Source of the DNA: Cytobacillus horneckiae
GTDB lineage: Bacteria > Bacillota > Bacilli > Bacillales > Cytobacillaceae
Assembly (NCBI RefSeq): GCF_002835735.1
Contig: NZ_PISD01000030.1
Location: forward strand, 124,001-188,000
DNA length: 64,000 nt
Direction: 5' to 3'
The translations under genes and the position numbers were made by a program. Shown here one piece after another: positions 37,866-47,798 of the stretch. How positions within the stretch are numbered: the first letter of the stretch is position 1; each line of letters starts with the position of its first letter. The notes below the pieces were generated by a model that was given only the letters and a program-made list of their open reading frames with translations, did no database searches and was not told the origin of the DNA.

Positions 37866-38798
37866 TTATGAAGTTCTGTAATTCTCCCAAATGCCTCCTA
37901 AAACGTTATCGTATTCTCTTGGGTAAATCAAATCATATCCACAACCATTAGTAAATGTCATTTCACCAAAATAAATTTTCCCATCAACATTATATAAATC
38001 AACTCTTACATGAGAAAATCCAGCTGCTAATTTCTCAGCTAAAACAACCATCTTATTGAACTGTGCTGGTTTTGCAATTTCTTTTTCAGTATTTTTCTTT
38101 GATTGTCCCCAAGGTTGTAAATTCCAATCAAGATCATAAACATTCCTTCTATGATCACCATGTCTATCAACATCAACCCAACAATAATAAGCTTTACCAT
38201 CAAAACAAAGAAATTTAAAATCCTGCAAGTTCTGTTCCTTTGTCTCAATAAATTGCTCAGAATATATCTTTCTAGTAATTCCAGAATAGTGTAATTCAAA
38301 GCCATGGCTATAACCAAAATCAGTCTTTAGCCATCCGTTAATTAATATCTTGGCGGTTTTTTTATCAAATTCATTTTTATTATTAACGATGATATTAGTA
38401 CCAGAACCATGATTAGTTTTTAGTACAAAAGAGTTTGGGAGTAAATTGAAATTAATTTCATCAAATGATTCCCATTCACCTAAGAGTGGAATAAGATATT
38501 CCTCACCAATAATATTTTTAACATAATCCCTGACAAGAATTTTATCAGAGTACTCGGTCATACGTTTATCTTGATAGTATATTTTTCTCCACTGCATTTT
38601 ATCTGTATATTTTTTCGGATTTTCCCATTCTATTTCTTCTTTAATTCTTAAAAAATATTCTTTTTCAATTATTCTTTTCATTTCTTCTATGCTCATGTCT
38701 TTACGCTTTTCACAAATTCTAATAGTTTTATAAAACCTATATTTGAGATACATTCGATAAATGATTTGATTTTTTTTCAACATTTTCTTAATATCCAA
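37866..38798 (-). CDS. TupA-like ATP-grasp protein
   Basis: A protein of about 310 residues matching the TupA-like ATP-grasp group. Features are ENPKKYTDKMQWRKIYYQD, RDYVKNIIGEEYLIPLLG, NSFVLKTNHGSGTNIIV (ATP-binding strand and loop), EQFIETKEQNLQDFKFLCFDGKAYY, and the metal-binding end VRVDLYNVDGKIYFGEMTFTNGCG. I choose the TTG at 38798 because GGAGGA lies seven bases before it; the longer frame to 38864 has no site. TupA takes part in teichuronopeptide synthesis in alkaliphilic Bacillus; relatives sit in many capsule clusters and may join amino acids or sugars to uronate chains. Confidence 0.85.
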   Translation of the reverse strand: MDIKKMLKKNQIIYRMYLKYRFYKTIRICEKRKDMSIEEMKRIIEKEYFLRIKEEIEWENPKKYTDKMQWRKIYYQDKRMTEYSDKILVRDYVKNIIGEEYLIPLLGEWESFDEINFNLLPNSFVLKTNHGSGTNIIVNNKNEFDKKTAKILINGWLKTDFGYSHGFELHYSGITRKIYSEQFIETKEQNLQDFKFLCFDGKAYYCWVDVDRHGDHRRNVYDLDWNLQPWGQSKKNTEKEIAKPAQFNKMVVLAEKLAAGFSHVRVDLYNVDGKIYFGEMTFTNGCGYDLIYPREYDNVLGGIWENYRTS

Positions 38799-38925
38799 AA
38801 TCAATTCCTCCATAAAGTTAATTTTAATCTTATTCACAATGCTATTTATTTTCCTCATGCACATGTAAACAATCTTACAGTTTCTAAGTTCTATGAGAAT
38901 AAAATCAACTTTAACTATTTAAAAT

Positions 38926-40116
38926 TCAAGCGTCATAATAATAGGTTGAAATCGTTTCTATTCGAGGAATCAATACAAAAAAGATACTAAACATAAGATA
39001 TTCTGTAGATAAAAAAGGTTCAGAAATCCACATTACGAAATATGCACAACAAGTCCCTATTAGAACCCTTTTAACAAGATTATTTTTACATTTCGATATA
39101 TTTCTACCAAAATAAAATAAACCTATAATCAAAAATACTAATGAAACCAAACCACCTCGAAATGCCGTATCTAAATAATAATTATGGGATCCATGTACAT
39201 TCCCTATGTACTGCCATATTACTTCTGAACTTTGAACCCCATACCCCCAGATGGGAGAAGATTTAATACTATTTATTGCATTTATCCAAAGTACATCGCG
39301 ATTGGAGAAGGTAAGACTTTTTCCAAATAACCCAACAATATTTTGAAGGAAATTACTCTCATGTTTTAAAACTACAACCATTATAAAAACAACTAATGAC
39401 ATAACAAGCATAGAAAAATAGTTAAAAAATGATAGATTCTTTCCCGATCTCTTATATACAACAAAAAATGTGAACACAAGGCATCCTATAACAGCCGTAA
39501 CTGACCAAGAATTTATGAATGTTATCCATACCATTAAGAGTAATAACCAACTTTTCATTCTAATCTTCTTGAATTTTAATAAGTCATACAGAAATGCAAA
39601 GCACAATCCTGGGAGAACAACCTTTATTACACTATTTGTATTTCCAAACACATACTGTGGGAAATTAATATTATTTGTAATTGAAGGTATACCGTTTGGA
39701 TATACCAACATTGTAAATAAATTTGTAACTACATAAATGTACAGGAGAAAGTAAATAGCAGACAGAAAATACAAAAATTCATTTTTACTTTTAAGAGAAT
39801 TATTGACAAGTAGCCCAAAACCGATAGAAAATGCAAATAATGAATAATATTCAGAGTTGAGCGAGTTACTTATAATTGAAGAAACTAATATTAATAAATA
39901 ATAAAATATAATAAAGCATATACCAATATTAAAATTTATACGTGGCAATTTTATAATGTAAAATAACCCGATTATTATCAGAGAAATTGCAAATAAAAGT
40001 TGATTAACAAACGGCATTATTCCTAATACTGAAAAGAAATAAGGCTTATAAAAAGGATAAACTATAATTATATATAGCAGCTGTTTAATATTTAAATTTA
40101 AGTTATATATTTTCAT
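38926..40116 (-). CDS. Wzy-like polysaccharide polymerase (O-antigen ligase/polymerase fold)
   Basis: A 396-residue membrane protein with about eleven hydrophobic segments and one large outside loop. The loop contains SSPIWGYGVQSSEVIWQYIGNVHGSHNYYLDTAFRGG; the G-YG and SHN-YL residues are the conserved acceptor-site positions of the Wzy/WaaL family. Overall sequence is highly diverged and AT-rich, as usual for polymerases. It sits between the glycosyltransferase genes and the TupA-like gene. Confidence 0.85.
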   Translation of the reverse strand: MKIYNLNLNIKQLLYIIIVYPFYKPYFFSVLGIMPFVNQLLFAISLIIIGLFYIIKLPRINFNIGICFIIFYYLLILVSSIISNSLNSEYYSLFAFSIGFGLLVNNSLKSKNEFLYFLSAIYFLLYIYVVTNLFTMLVYPNGIPSITNNINFPQYVFGNTNSVIKVVLPGLCFAFLYDLLKFKKIRMKSWLLLLMVWITFINSWSVTAVIGCLVFTFFVVYKRSGKNLSFFNYFSMLVMSLVVFIMVVVLKHESNFLQNIVGLFGKSLTFSNRDVLWINAINSIKSSPIWGYGVQSSEVIWQYIGNVHGSHNYYLDTAFRGGLVSLVFLIIGLFYFGRNISKCKNNLVKRVLIGTCCAYFVMWISEPFLSTEYLMFSIFFVLIPRIETISTYYYDA

Positions 40117-40588
40117 AAAAACATCCCCAGTTCATATAACAATCTCTCTCATTAGATATTTGTATATTATACGGTGCCTTCTAATATACAAATTAACATT
40201 TTTAATCGTGAATATATTTGATAGATTGTAAACTTAAGTGCGTCAGTATATATACAGTGATAATGTTATTCATATCGCAAATCTTTGTATAGAAAAAGTC
40301 ACCATTTTAACAGAATTCACTCTATGAGTTACCATCATCATACCACTTATGTACGCGCACAAAAGGTGAAAGCTAAGGGTGTTTTTCAACTTTTGTATAA
40401 CGCAAAATAATTTATTCACATCGATTAAAATTCTGGATAGATCATCAAAATCCATATAAGGAGCATTACCGCTACCTCTGAAAAGAGACTACAAATAACT
40501 AATTATTACTAACTCTAGAAAATCTATTAAAATATTTTGATAAATCAAACACCTTGATAATAATTTACCATAATTATAAATTCACATA
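40117..40588. other. AT-rich 470-bp gap in the polysaccharide cluster
   Basis: No convincing gene. A 61-codon minus-strand frame (40270-40455) has a weak AAGGAG-like site but matches nothing I know and lacks a clear domain. It may be the scar of a lost gene or insertion element. I see no clean inverted repeat or promoter here. Confidence 0.4.
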
Positions 40589-41743
40589 TTAAAAAAGATT
40601 ATCTATTAGCTCTATATATTTTTTATTTTGTATGCTTCTTGAGTATTTTTCTGCATTCCCTGCGTTGGTCAATAAACTAATGCTATCTTCTTCAACTTTA
40701 CTAACCGCTTCCATTAAATCTTTTTCCGTATAACAGGAGAATCCATTTTCAAACCTTTGCACCAATCGATCTAAATGAGTATTCTTCTTTCCCAAATAAA
40801 TTAACGGCTTATTCACAAAAACATAATCGTAGAACTTGGTTCCCATTGCACCTTTTCTAATATCAATAATCACGCATGCGTTTGAATTTTTAAGCAGTTC
40901 AATTCCATTTGTATAGTTTACAAATCCAGTATTTACATATTTTTCCAAATCAAACCCACTAATCCTCATTGCTTCTTCTGTTTCTTTTTCGGGTAGCCCA
41001 ATGTGCAGAACAAGTAGATTTGGATATTTCTTACTTAATGTATCCATAGCACTAAAGAATTTAATACCATATTCTACAGAGTAGTAGGAAAGTTTCCCAA
41101 ATACTGCTATTACAAGTCTATCATGGTAAGGATAATCTACTGTGTTTGTTATATTTTTCAATTGTTCATCATCATATCCATTTGTAATGACTTCGAATTC
41201 TTCCCTCTTATATACTTTTTTTAAGATTTGACGCCATTCTTCAGTAACAGTAACTACTAAATCGGCGCATTTTATATTCCTTCTTTCAATCGGTAAGTAA
41301 ACTAATTTTTTTATAAGGTTAATAGGTTTAAAGAAATCAATTTTATTCCTCATATCAAAAATCCATAAATCTCGATAATCAATGATACATTTAGTGTTGT
41401 ATTCTTCTTTAGCTACTTTACATAGAGGGATTGTGTAATAAGGTCCTGCCGTAATGAATACTAAATCGAAATTTTTTTGATCCATTATTTCTCTAAAAAC
41501 TTCTTTATAACGTTTGCTTGCTTCGAAGTATCTTACTGATTGATTCACTTTCACGGTATAGGTTTTAAGGTTTATTAATTCCACATCACTATTTGACAAC
41601 TTATCAATTCGCTCATCATATTCGTTTCTTATTATGGTTAGTTCATGCCCCTTTTTTAGCAACTCTTTAGCTAAACTGGATATTCTTACAATTGCCACTG
41701 TTGCACTTGGTGGAAAAAAAGGAGAAACTATTAGTATTTTCAA
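40589..41743 (-). CDS. Glycosyltransferase, GT-B fold (GT4-like), first of two
   Basis: A 384-residue GT-B enzyme. The N-terminus MKILIVSPFFPPSATVAIVRI and LAKELLKKGHELTII show the sugar-acceptor domain typical of WcaI/WbuB-like transferases; the C-terminal half has VIAVFGKLSYYSVEYGI and GIELLKNSNACVIID, with the EX7E region less clear. It lies five bases from the second transferase. The donor sugar cannot be read from sequence. Confidence 0.82.
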   Translation of the reverse strand: MKILIVSPFFPPSATVAIVRISSLAKELLKKGHELTIIRNEYDERIDKLSNSDVELINLKTYTVKVNQSVRYFEASKRYKEVFREIMDQKNFDLVFITAGPYYTIPLCKVAKEEYNTKCIIDYRDLWIFDMRNKIDFFKPINLIKKLVYLPIERRNIKCADLVVTVTEEWRQILKKVYKREEFEVITNGYDDEQLKNITNTVDYPYHDRLVIAVFGKLSYYSVEYGIKFFSAMDTLSKKYPNLLVLHIGLPEKETEEAMRISGFDLEKYVNTGFVNYTNGIELLKNSNACVIIDIRKGAMGTKFYDYVFVNKPLIYLGKKNTHLDRLVQRFENGFSCYTEKDLMEAVSKVEEDSISLLTNAGNAEKYSRSIQNKKYIELIDNLF

Positions 41744-41747
41744 TTCT

Positions 41748-42911
41748 TTACTCCTTATTAACTTCTTTATTTATGCAGCTACTGTATATAGAAAATAACT
41801 TTTCAGCAATTGCCCTCTCACTAAAGTTCATTTTTGCAAATTCAGCAATTTCATAAGATTTGTTGATAAAACGCTGTTCATACATTTTTTCCATTGCACT
41901 TGCTAAACTTTCAAGATTATCAACTTTGAATAAAAAGCCTCTTTCTTCACTGATATACTGTTTTAGAGGTGAGGTATCGGCAGAAATCACTGGTTTTCCG
42001 CAAGACATCGCCTCTACTAATGGAACCCCAAATGTTTCGAATGAACTCGCCGTAACATAGGAATTACTACTTGCAAGTATCTGAGCAGTTTCTTCTCTTT
42101 TCAAAAAACCTGTTAGTCTAATTTTATGTTCCATATTTAGTGAGACAATCTGCTTTTTTAAATTGGTATATTCCTCACCGCCACCAACAATTATGAGTTC
42201 TACATTAGTTACATCCTTAAATTTTTTTACAAACGCTTCAATAACTAAATCAAATTTCTTATCCTTTACCAGTCGACCAATAGAAATAAAACGATATACA
42301 TCATTTTTAGTTTCTTTTTCACGTGAAAATATAGGAGCTACAACATTAGGTACTATAATAAAATCTCTTTGTACTCCTGTTAATTCTTCAATACTCTTCG
42401 GCAAAAATTCATTAACACAAAGAAATTTATCTGCTCTCTTTGCTATCTTCCTAAGTAACTCTATTTGTTGAACCGTTAATTCCTTGTTTTGTACCCTTGA
42501 ATAATGCTCTGTAATGACTATTTTACTCCCCAAGGAAACTAAATACTCCCATATTTCCTCTGTTAAAGTAATAATCGGGAAATGAATATGGATAACATCT
42601 GGTTTTCCTAATTTAATTATTGCCTTTCTAAGAATATTTACACTTAATTTAGATTTAATTTTGTCAAAAATTCTGTTGGGAACCCCCCCTATAGGGAAAT
42701 ATTTCCCATACGTAACAATACTACTATCATTTTTCAAAATGCTATTTATCCTTCGTAGTCTAAAAATCGAACGATTATCACAAAAGCTATATAAAATACT
42801 AATTTTATTTTCAGAGAGATTCGAAACAGCCTGAGCCTGTTCATATTCAAAGATACCAACCATCCCTGTTTCAACTTCTGGATAACTTCTTCCCAATATT
42901 AATAGTTTCAT
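41748..42911 (-). CDS. Glycosyltransferase family 4, second of two
   Basis: A 387-residue GT4 retaining transferase. The acceptor domain opens with MKLLILGRSYPEVETGMVGIFE, and the donor domain has SIGRLVKDKKFDLVIEAF, VGGGEEYTNLKKQI and SSFETFGVPLVEAMSCGKPVI. The last is the EX7E motif that binds the nucleotide. It should add one sugar to the lipid-linked repeat unit. Confidence 0.92.
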   Translation of the reverse strand: MKLLILGRSYPEVETGMVGIFEYEQAQAVSNLSENKISILYSFCDNRSIFRLRRINSILKNDSSIVTYGKYFPIGGVPNRIFDKIKSKLSVNILRKAIIKLGKPDVIHIHFPIITLTEEIWEYLVSLGSKIVITEHYSRVQNKELTVQQIELLRKIAKRADKFLCVNEFLPKSIEELTGVQRDFIIVPNVVAPIFSREKETKNDVYRFISIGRLVKDKKFDLVIEAFVKKFKDVTNVELIIVGGGEEYTNLKKQIVSLNMEHKIRLTGFLKREETAQILASSNSYVTASSFETFGVPLVEAMSCGKPVISADTSPLKQYISEERGFLFKVDNLESLASAMEKMYEQRFINKSYEIAEFAKMNFSERAIAEKLFSIYSSCINKEVNKE

Positions 42912-43021
42912 ATTTTTCCTCTTAGTCTGTCAGAATTAATTAACACAAAACAATAATTGATTTCTAATAATTAAGTATCATAATTTTAAGTAAGAAAAAC
43001 ATATTTAATAAGCTATCTTAT

Positions 43022-44224
43022 TTACCATAGCTGCAATATGATGTCATTTTCTATTTGCTTTATTTTCATTTCACATTCCTCATAAGTATTGCCTCTAACA
43101 ATTACTTGTCCAATGCAATCATTTGAATTATTAAATGCTCTTATTTCATCACCAGGTTTTTTAAAGAATGTAACTTCAAGAACTTCTTCATCAAAGGATC
43201 CAGTGTATTCTATTTTTTTGAGTATTCCAGTATCCTTTTCAGAAAAGAGCATTTTAGCTAGACCAGCACTAGTTTCTTTATCACGCTTCTCCCATATTTC
43301 TTTAGGGTTATCACCTATTGCCATAGCTACAATCATTTGATAATAGTTAATACCAAAATTTATAGAAACCAATTCAGGAAGACAATTAGCTCCAACACGA
43401 CCTGTAAGTTCAATGATATATACCTTTCCATCCTTAACAATTAGATCCACATTTACAGCACAATTATTAAGATCAAGAGCTTTTATTGCGCCACGAACAC
43501 ATTCTTCTGCTTGGCTTAATATATCTTCCGAACATTTAATAGGTACAAAATGTCCTACTGGAATTGCAGTATGGCTCATGAATGTATCGTCTCCGTGCGG
43601 CATAACAAATAATACTTCCCCATCATAAACGAAAGACTGTGCGCCAAATTCCCATCCTTCTATAAACTCTTCGACTATACAATACTCCCTTTTGGTATCG
43701 AGCATGGCACTTCTATATCCCTCATAAGCTTCTTGTTTAGTATGTGCAATATATATTCCTTTACTTCCCTGTAAATCAGTAGCTTTTATGATAACGGGCA
43801 ACATTATATTTTCTAGAGATTTACTAAGTTCTTCCTCTGAAGATACTTTAAAAAATTTAGCGGTGCTAATCCCGCTCTCCATCAGTGCCGTTTTCATCTT
43901 TAACTTATCCTGACATAACACTGCTGCATTTTCTTTTAAACCTATCAAATCCAATTGTTCACAGGATCTCCCTAAGGAAGTAACTCCGGTATCCAAACAA
44001 CATGTAGCTATACCATTTAAATTTAAACCTTTCGCCTTTGACAGTACGTCATCTGGGTTAGAAATATCCATATAACATACTTCATCTGAAAGGCTTATAC
44101 CTGGTGGATTATTGTTTGGCATTGTGCCAACCACTGTAACGACTCCCATATCTTTGGCAGTCTTTATTAATCCAACTTGTCCTCTTCCTGCTCCCAAAAC
44201 TAATAAACGTTTATTTTTATCCAT
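43022..44224 (-). CDS. ATP-grasp carboxylate-amine ligase-like protein, first of tandem pair
   Basis: A 400-residue protein with a pre-ATP-grasp Rossmann region (RLLVLGAGRGQVGLIKTAKDMG) and an ATP-grasp fold (KDKLKMKTAL-like QDKLKMKTALMESG, VIIKATDLQGSKGIYIA, EYCIVEEFIEGWEFG, VNVDLIVKDGKVYIIELTGRVGANC with the magnesium-binding E and N). The family joins a carboxylate to an amine with ATP, usually an amino acid. It is a diverged tandem paralogue of the next gene. In a polysaccharide operon it may build an amino-acid or dipeptide substituent. Confidence 0.85.
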   Translation of the reverse strand: MDKNKRLLVLGAGRGQVGLIKTAKDMGVVTVVGTMPNNNPPGISLSDEVCYMDISNPDDVLSKAKGLNLNGIATCCLDTGVTSLGRSCEQLDLIGLKENAAVLCQDKLKMKTALMESGISTAKFFKVSSEEELSKSLENIMLPVIIKATDLQGSKGIYIAHTKQEAYEGYRSAMLDTKREYCIVEEFIEGWEFGAQSFVYDGEVLFVMPHGDDTFMSHTAIPVGHFVPIKCSEDILSQAEECVRGAIKALDLNNCAVNVDLIVKDGKVYIIELTGRVGANCLPELVSINFGINYYQMIVAMAIGDNPKEIWEKRDKETSAGLAKMLFSEKDTGILKKIEYTGSFDEEVLEVTFFKKPGDEIRAFNNSNDCIGQVIVRGNTYEECEMKIKQIENDIILQLW

Positions 44225-44261
44225 TAGATTATCTCCTTTGATTTTTTATTTCTAATCATTT

Positions 44262-45452
44262 TTATTCGATTTCTATTGAGATTGCAGAAAGAGCTTTTTC
44301 ACAAGTGTTCATCGCAGTGTATACAGTTGAACCTTGAGCAATTACATAGCCTAACCTATCATGGCTATTGAAAACCCCTCTTGATTGATCACCTATATTC
44401 TTTAACATCTTAATTTCATTAACCCCAACTATTTGACTAGCTAAGCCTAATCCATCAATCTTTTTAATGAAACCAACATCCCCGGTGATATACTGTATGG
44501 CACTTCCTTTTTTAAACTTAGTCTTCAAATCTACTTCTTCACCACAAGCTAGGGTGATTACTGCCTTCATCATGTCCACCCCAGTCGAGAGTGGTACCAA
44601 ATGAGTAGATATAAAATCACCACCCATACGTGCTCCTAGTTCAATTAGCTTTGGACCTTCATTGGTAAACATTATTTCGACATGAGCTGGACCATTATTA
44701 ATACCTACAGCTAAAACAGCTTTTACAGCAAGGTCTTTAATATTCTCAATATTCTCTTTACCAAGTCTACTCGGTTGGGTATGACGCGTTTCTACAAAAT
44801 GCGGCGCACCCGTTGTCAATTTATCAGTCACTGCTAATATATGTACTATTTCATTCACAACTACTATTTCTACGCTCACTTCTTTACCATTCATATATTC
44901 TTCAATGATTACTCCTGTTTTAGGACTATGTTTCAAGCTATACGAAATAGATTTCCTTAATTCCTGAGGGCTCTTAATAAGTACAACGCCTCTGCTACCT
45001 GAACTATCTATTGGTTTACTTATACATGGATAAGTTAATTTACTTTCAATGCTATCGAGTTGTTCGACCTCTTGCAAAATATAATACCAAGGGTGTGTAA
45101 CTCCATGAGCTTCAAAAGCCTTTATCATCTCCCCTTTGTTTGTAGATTTTATTGCCGTATCATATGAAATACTATTCAGTCCAAGTTTTTCACAAGCATA
45201 TGCTACAGCACGCATAGGCATATCCGTTGCTAAGGTAATTACTCCATCTGCACAAAAATCTTTAGCTGCTTCATAAATACCATTCTCATCAATTGTACTA
45301 ACGTTATAATATTTGTCCGCATAAGAAACACCTATAGCATTTTGATTATAATCAGCAACCGCAACCTTCATTCCCATTTCTTTTGCTTTTATAATTGCTG
45401 GTAGCTGTAAATACGAGCCACCTACTATAAGTAGTTTTTTATTTTCTATCAT
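44262..45452 (-). CDS. ATP-grasp carboxylate-amine ligase-like protein, second of tandem pair
   Basis: A 396-residue ATP-grasp protein with MIENKKLLIVGGSYLQLPAI-type pre-domain, STNKGEMIKAFEAHGV, PCISKPIDSSGSRGVVLI, GVIIEEYMNGKEVSVEIV and PKLIELGARMGGDF (metal ligands E and R/G pocket). It overlaps the sugar-transferase gene by 14 bases. Its sister lies 37 bp downstream. Together with the TupA-like gene, three ATP-grasp proteins occur in one cluster. Confidence 0.85.
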   Translation of the reverse strand: MIENKKLLIVGGSYLQLPAIIKAKEMGMKVAVADYNQNAIGVSYADKYYNVSTIDENGIYEAAKDFCADGVITLATDMPMRAVAYACEKLGLNSISYDTAIKSTNKGEMIKAFEAHGVTHPWYYILQEVEQLDSIESKLTYPCISKPIDSSGSRGVVLIKSPQELRKSISYSLKHSPKTGVIIEEYMNGKEVSVEIVVVNEIVHILAVTDKLTTGAPHFVETRHTQPSRLGKENIENIKDLAVKAVLAVGINNGPAHVEIMFTNEGPKLIELGARMGGDFISTHLVPLSTGVDMMKAVITLACGEEVDLKTKFKKGSAIQYITGDVGFIKKIDGLGLASQIVGVNEIKMLKNIGDQSRGVFNSHDRLGYVIAQGSTVYTAMNTCEKALSAISIEIE

Positions 45453-46077
45453 TATGATTACCTATTTCGATACCTTTCTTTTTAATTGAATTTGTATTAA
45501 TATTTTTCGCTAAAAGGACAGTATTCACTGTCTGAAAAATAATTTTAATATCCAACCAAAAAGATATATGATCAACATAATAACAATCATTTATATATTT
45601 TTCTTTTTGTGGAATAGAATTTCTAAAATACGCCTGATTATATCCTGTTATCCCTGGTCTAACCGAAATTCTTTTCCATTCAATTTTATTGAAGGATTCC
45701 AATGATTTAGTAGTCAAATTGGGCCTAGGACCTATTAAACTCATATCTCCTTTTAACACATTCAGAAATTGTGGAACTTCATCTAATGACGTTTTTCTTA
45801 AGAAACGCCCAATTTTTGTTACTCTAAAATCTGTATCTCCGTTATATGTAGAAGAATCATCATTTCTTATATCAGGCGCATTAACATACATAGATCTAAA
45901 TTTATACATTTTAAATACTTTGCCGTTAAGTCCTCTTCTTTCAGCATTATAAAAAACCGGCCCTCGATCCTCTAAATATATAAATGGTGATAAAATCAAA
46001 ATTAAGAGAATAATAAATGGCAATGCTACTAGACCAATTAATATATCTAACAACCTTTTGAGTAGTTTTTTATACAT
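45439..46077 (-). CDS. Initiating undecaprenyl-phosphate sugar-1-phosphate transferase
   Basis: A protein of about 212 residues of the PglC/WcaJ-like family, which starts repeat-unit synthesis by moving a sugar-phosphate to undecaprenyl phosphate at the inner face of the membrane. It has one N-terminal membrane hairpin, then GPVFYNAERRGLNGKVFKMYKFRSM, the KTSLDEVPQFLNVLKGDMSLIGPRP core and VRPGITGYNQAYFRN. I place the start at ATG 46077, four codons inside the longer frame, because GGGGGAAATA precedes it. Confidence 0.93.
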   Translation of the reverse strand: MYKKLLKRLLDILIGLVALPFIILLILILSPFIYLEDRGPVFYNAERRGLNGKVFKMYKFRSMYVNAPDIRNDDSSTYNGDTDFRVTKIGRFLRKTSLDEVPQFLNVLKGDMSLIGPRPNLTTKSLESFNKIEWKRISVRPGITGYNQAYFRNSIPQKEKYINDCYYVDHISFWLDIKIIFQTVNTVLLAKNINTNSIKKKGIEIGNHNDRK

Positions 46078-46194
46078 TATTTCCCCCACTTTACATATTT
46101 CTCACGAATAAAAGATTTATTATTACTAGAAGATATAGAAAAAATAATTATGGTTATTGTAATTCATGAAGTAATCACTTGATTCACTTTTAAT

Positions 46195-47421
46195 TTATAT
46201 TTTTATCACTTCAGACATAGCTCTTTTTAAGCTATCAATTATATGATGTACATCATCTACGCTTAACAAAGGATGTAGCGGCAGAGTAATTTCATTCACA
46301 TACTGTTTATAAGCATTCGGGTACATATTTATATCAAACCCTAAATCCTTATAAGCCGTAAACAAAGGCAAAGGCTTATAGTGGACATTACAAGCAACCC
46401 CCATTTCAGCCATTTTAATAATTATTTCATTTCTTTCTTCTTCACTAATTCCATTAATCCTTAGTAAATAAAGATGGCCCGAAGAAGTAAATCCTTCTCC
46501 ATAATGTTGTAAACTTTGAATTCCCAGTGGTAAGAGTGTTTTATCATATGCCTCAATAATCTCTTTACGTCTTTTCTGTAGACCTTCATATCTATCTAAC
46601 TGTATTAAACCTATACTTGCCATAATATCAGTCATATTGCACTTATAAGCAGGGTAAACAATGTCATATTCCCATGATCCTTTTTGTGTTTTGGAAAGTG
46701 CATCTTTTGATTGACCATGGAGACTATACAACATGTATTGATTATAAAGCCAATTATCATCTAAACCGAGGTCTCTACGCCAAACGACTGCTCCACCCTC
46801 AGCAGTTGTCAAATTCTTTACCGCATGAAAAGAAAAACAAGTAAAATCAGCGACTTGCCCACAGTTTAAACCATTTCTTTTTGCTCCAAATGCATGAGCA
46901 GCATCGGCCATTACAATGACTCTATTAAATAACCATTGAAGTTCATTATTTGGCTTAAACAAGTGGGTTTTATTTTCTACAATTTCATATATAGCATCGT
47001 AATCACACATCTTTCCGGCAAGGTCAACAGGAATAATCATCTTCGTTTTTTCTGTAATTGCATTAGCCAGTTTTGTATAGTCCATTTCAAAAGAATTAGG
47101 TGCAGTATCAACTAGTACAATCTTTGCCCCAACATGTTCTATAATAGAGGCAGATGCCGTATAAGTATATGCTGAAGTAATAACCTCATCGCCAGGTCCA
47201 ATTCCTAGGATTCGAAGAGTAAGCTCCATTGATGATGTTGCAGAATTTAAACAAACTGCTTTGTCAGTACCAACGTATTCTGCTATTCTTTTTTCAAACT
47301 CTTTTGTTCTTGGCCCTGTTGTAATCCATCCAGATTTCATTGTTTTTATTACTTCTTCAATTTCAGTATGCGTAATATCTGGCGGAGAAAAGGGAATATT
47401 CCTTACTTTTATATCATTCAT
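46195..47421 (-). CDS. DegT/DnrJ/EryC1-type sugar aminotransferase
   Basis: A PLP-dependent nucleotide-sugar aminotransferase of about 408 residues. TGPRTKEFEKRIAEYVG, AVCLNSATSSMELTLRILGIG and EVITSAYTYTASA are the N-terminal family motifs. The PLP lysine is in SFHAVKNLTTAEGGAVV. The start is ATG 47421 with AGGAGA upstream, inside the longer frame. It should aminate the 4-keto sugar made by the CapD/PglF-like dehydratase, giving a UDP-amino sugar such as a 4-amino-4,6-dideoxy hexosamine. Confidence 0.92.
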   Translation of the reverse strand: MNDIKVRNIPFSPPDITHTEIEEVIKTMKSGWITTGPRTKEFEKRIAEYVGTDKAVCLNSATSSMELTLRILGIGPGDEVITSAYTYTASASIIEHVGAKIVLVDTAPNSFEMDYTKLANAITEKTKMIIPVDLAGKMCDYDAIYEIVENKTHLFKPNNELQWLFNRVIVMADAAHAFGAKRNGLNCGQVADFTCFSFHAVKNLTTAEGGAVVWRRDLGLDDNWLYNQYMLYSLHGQSKDALSKTQKGSWEYDIVYPAYKCNMTDIMASIGLIQLDRYEGLQKRRKEIIEAYDKTLLPLGIQSLQHYGEGFTSSGHLYLLRINGISEEERNEIIIKMAEMGVACNVHYKPLPLFTAYKDLGFDINMYPNAYKQYVNEITLPLHPLLSVDDVHHIIDSLKRAMSEVIKI

Positions 47422-47436
47422 TTTAGTTCTCCTCAA

Positions 47437-47798
47437 ATTTATTCGAATATTTAATTACAAATATTTATTTCTTTAGTCTCTAAGTAGTTAGTTAAAACTA
47501 ATTTCAATTAACTACTTAACTACCAAACTTTTAAAAATTTTAACAATGCCACTGATTAAGTACATAACTATAGAAGTGAATATATTTATAATTTAACAGG
47601 GCATCCAACCCCACCTCACATCACACTACCGACAACTAAGTATCTAAGGCATTTCAGCCCACAGCATAACCGAGTGCCTTCATTGATATAGGTAAGAAGA
47701 CATCACCTTTTGTTCTTGTATCTAACTTATTTACAAAAAATACTCTAGATACTCCAAATTTAAACAGAATATCTAGAATTGATTTGTCCATATAAACT
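47437..47798. other. Intergenic stretch between aminotransferase and galU
   Basis: No supported gene. The region is AT-rich apart from 47600-47690, which is richer in C and carries AAGGCA and TGCCTT arms. It could be a remnant of an insertion, and it marks the change from host-like base composition (galU upstream) to the AT-rich cluster core. Confidence 0.4.

Noticed and set aside
40270..40455. 61-codon minus-strand ORF in the polysaccharide gap
   Set aside because: No family resemblance and poor coding character; could be a scar but cannot be supported as a gene.
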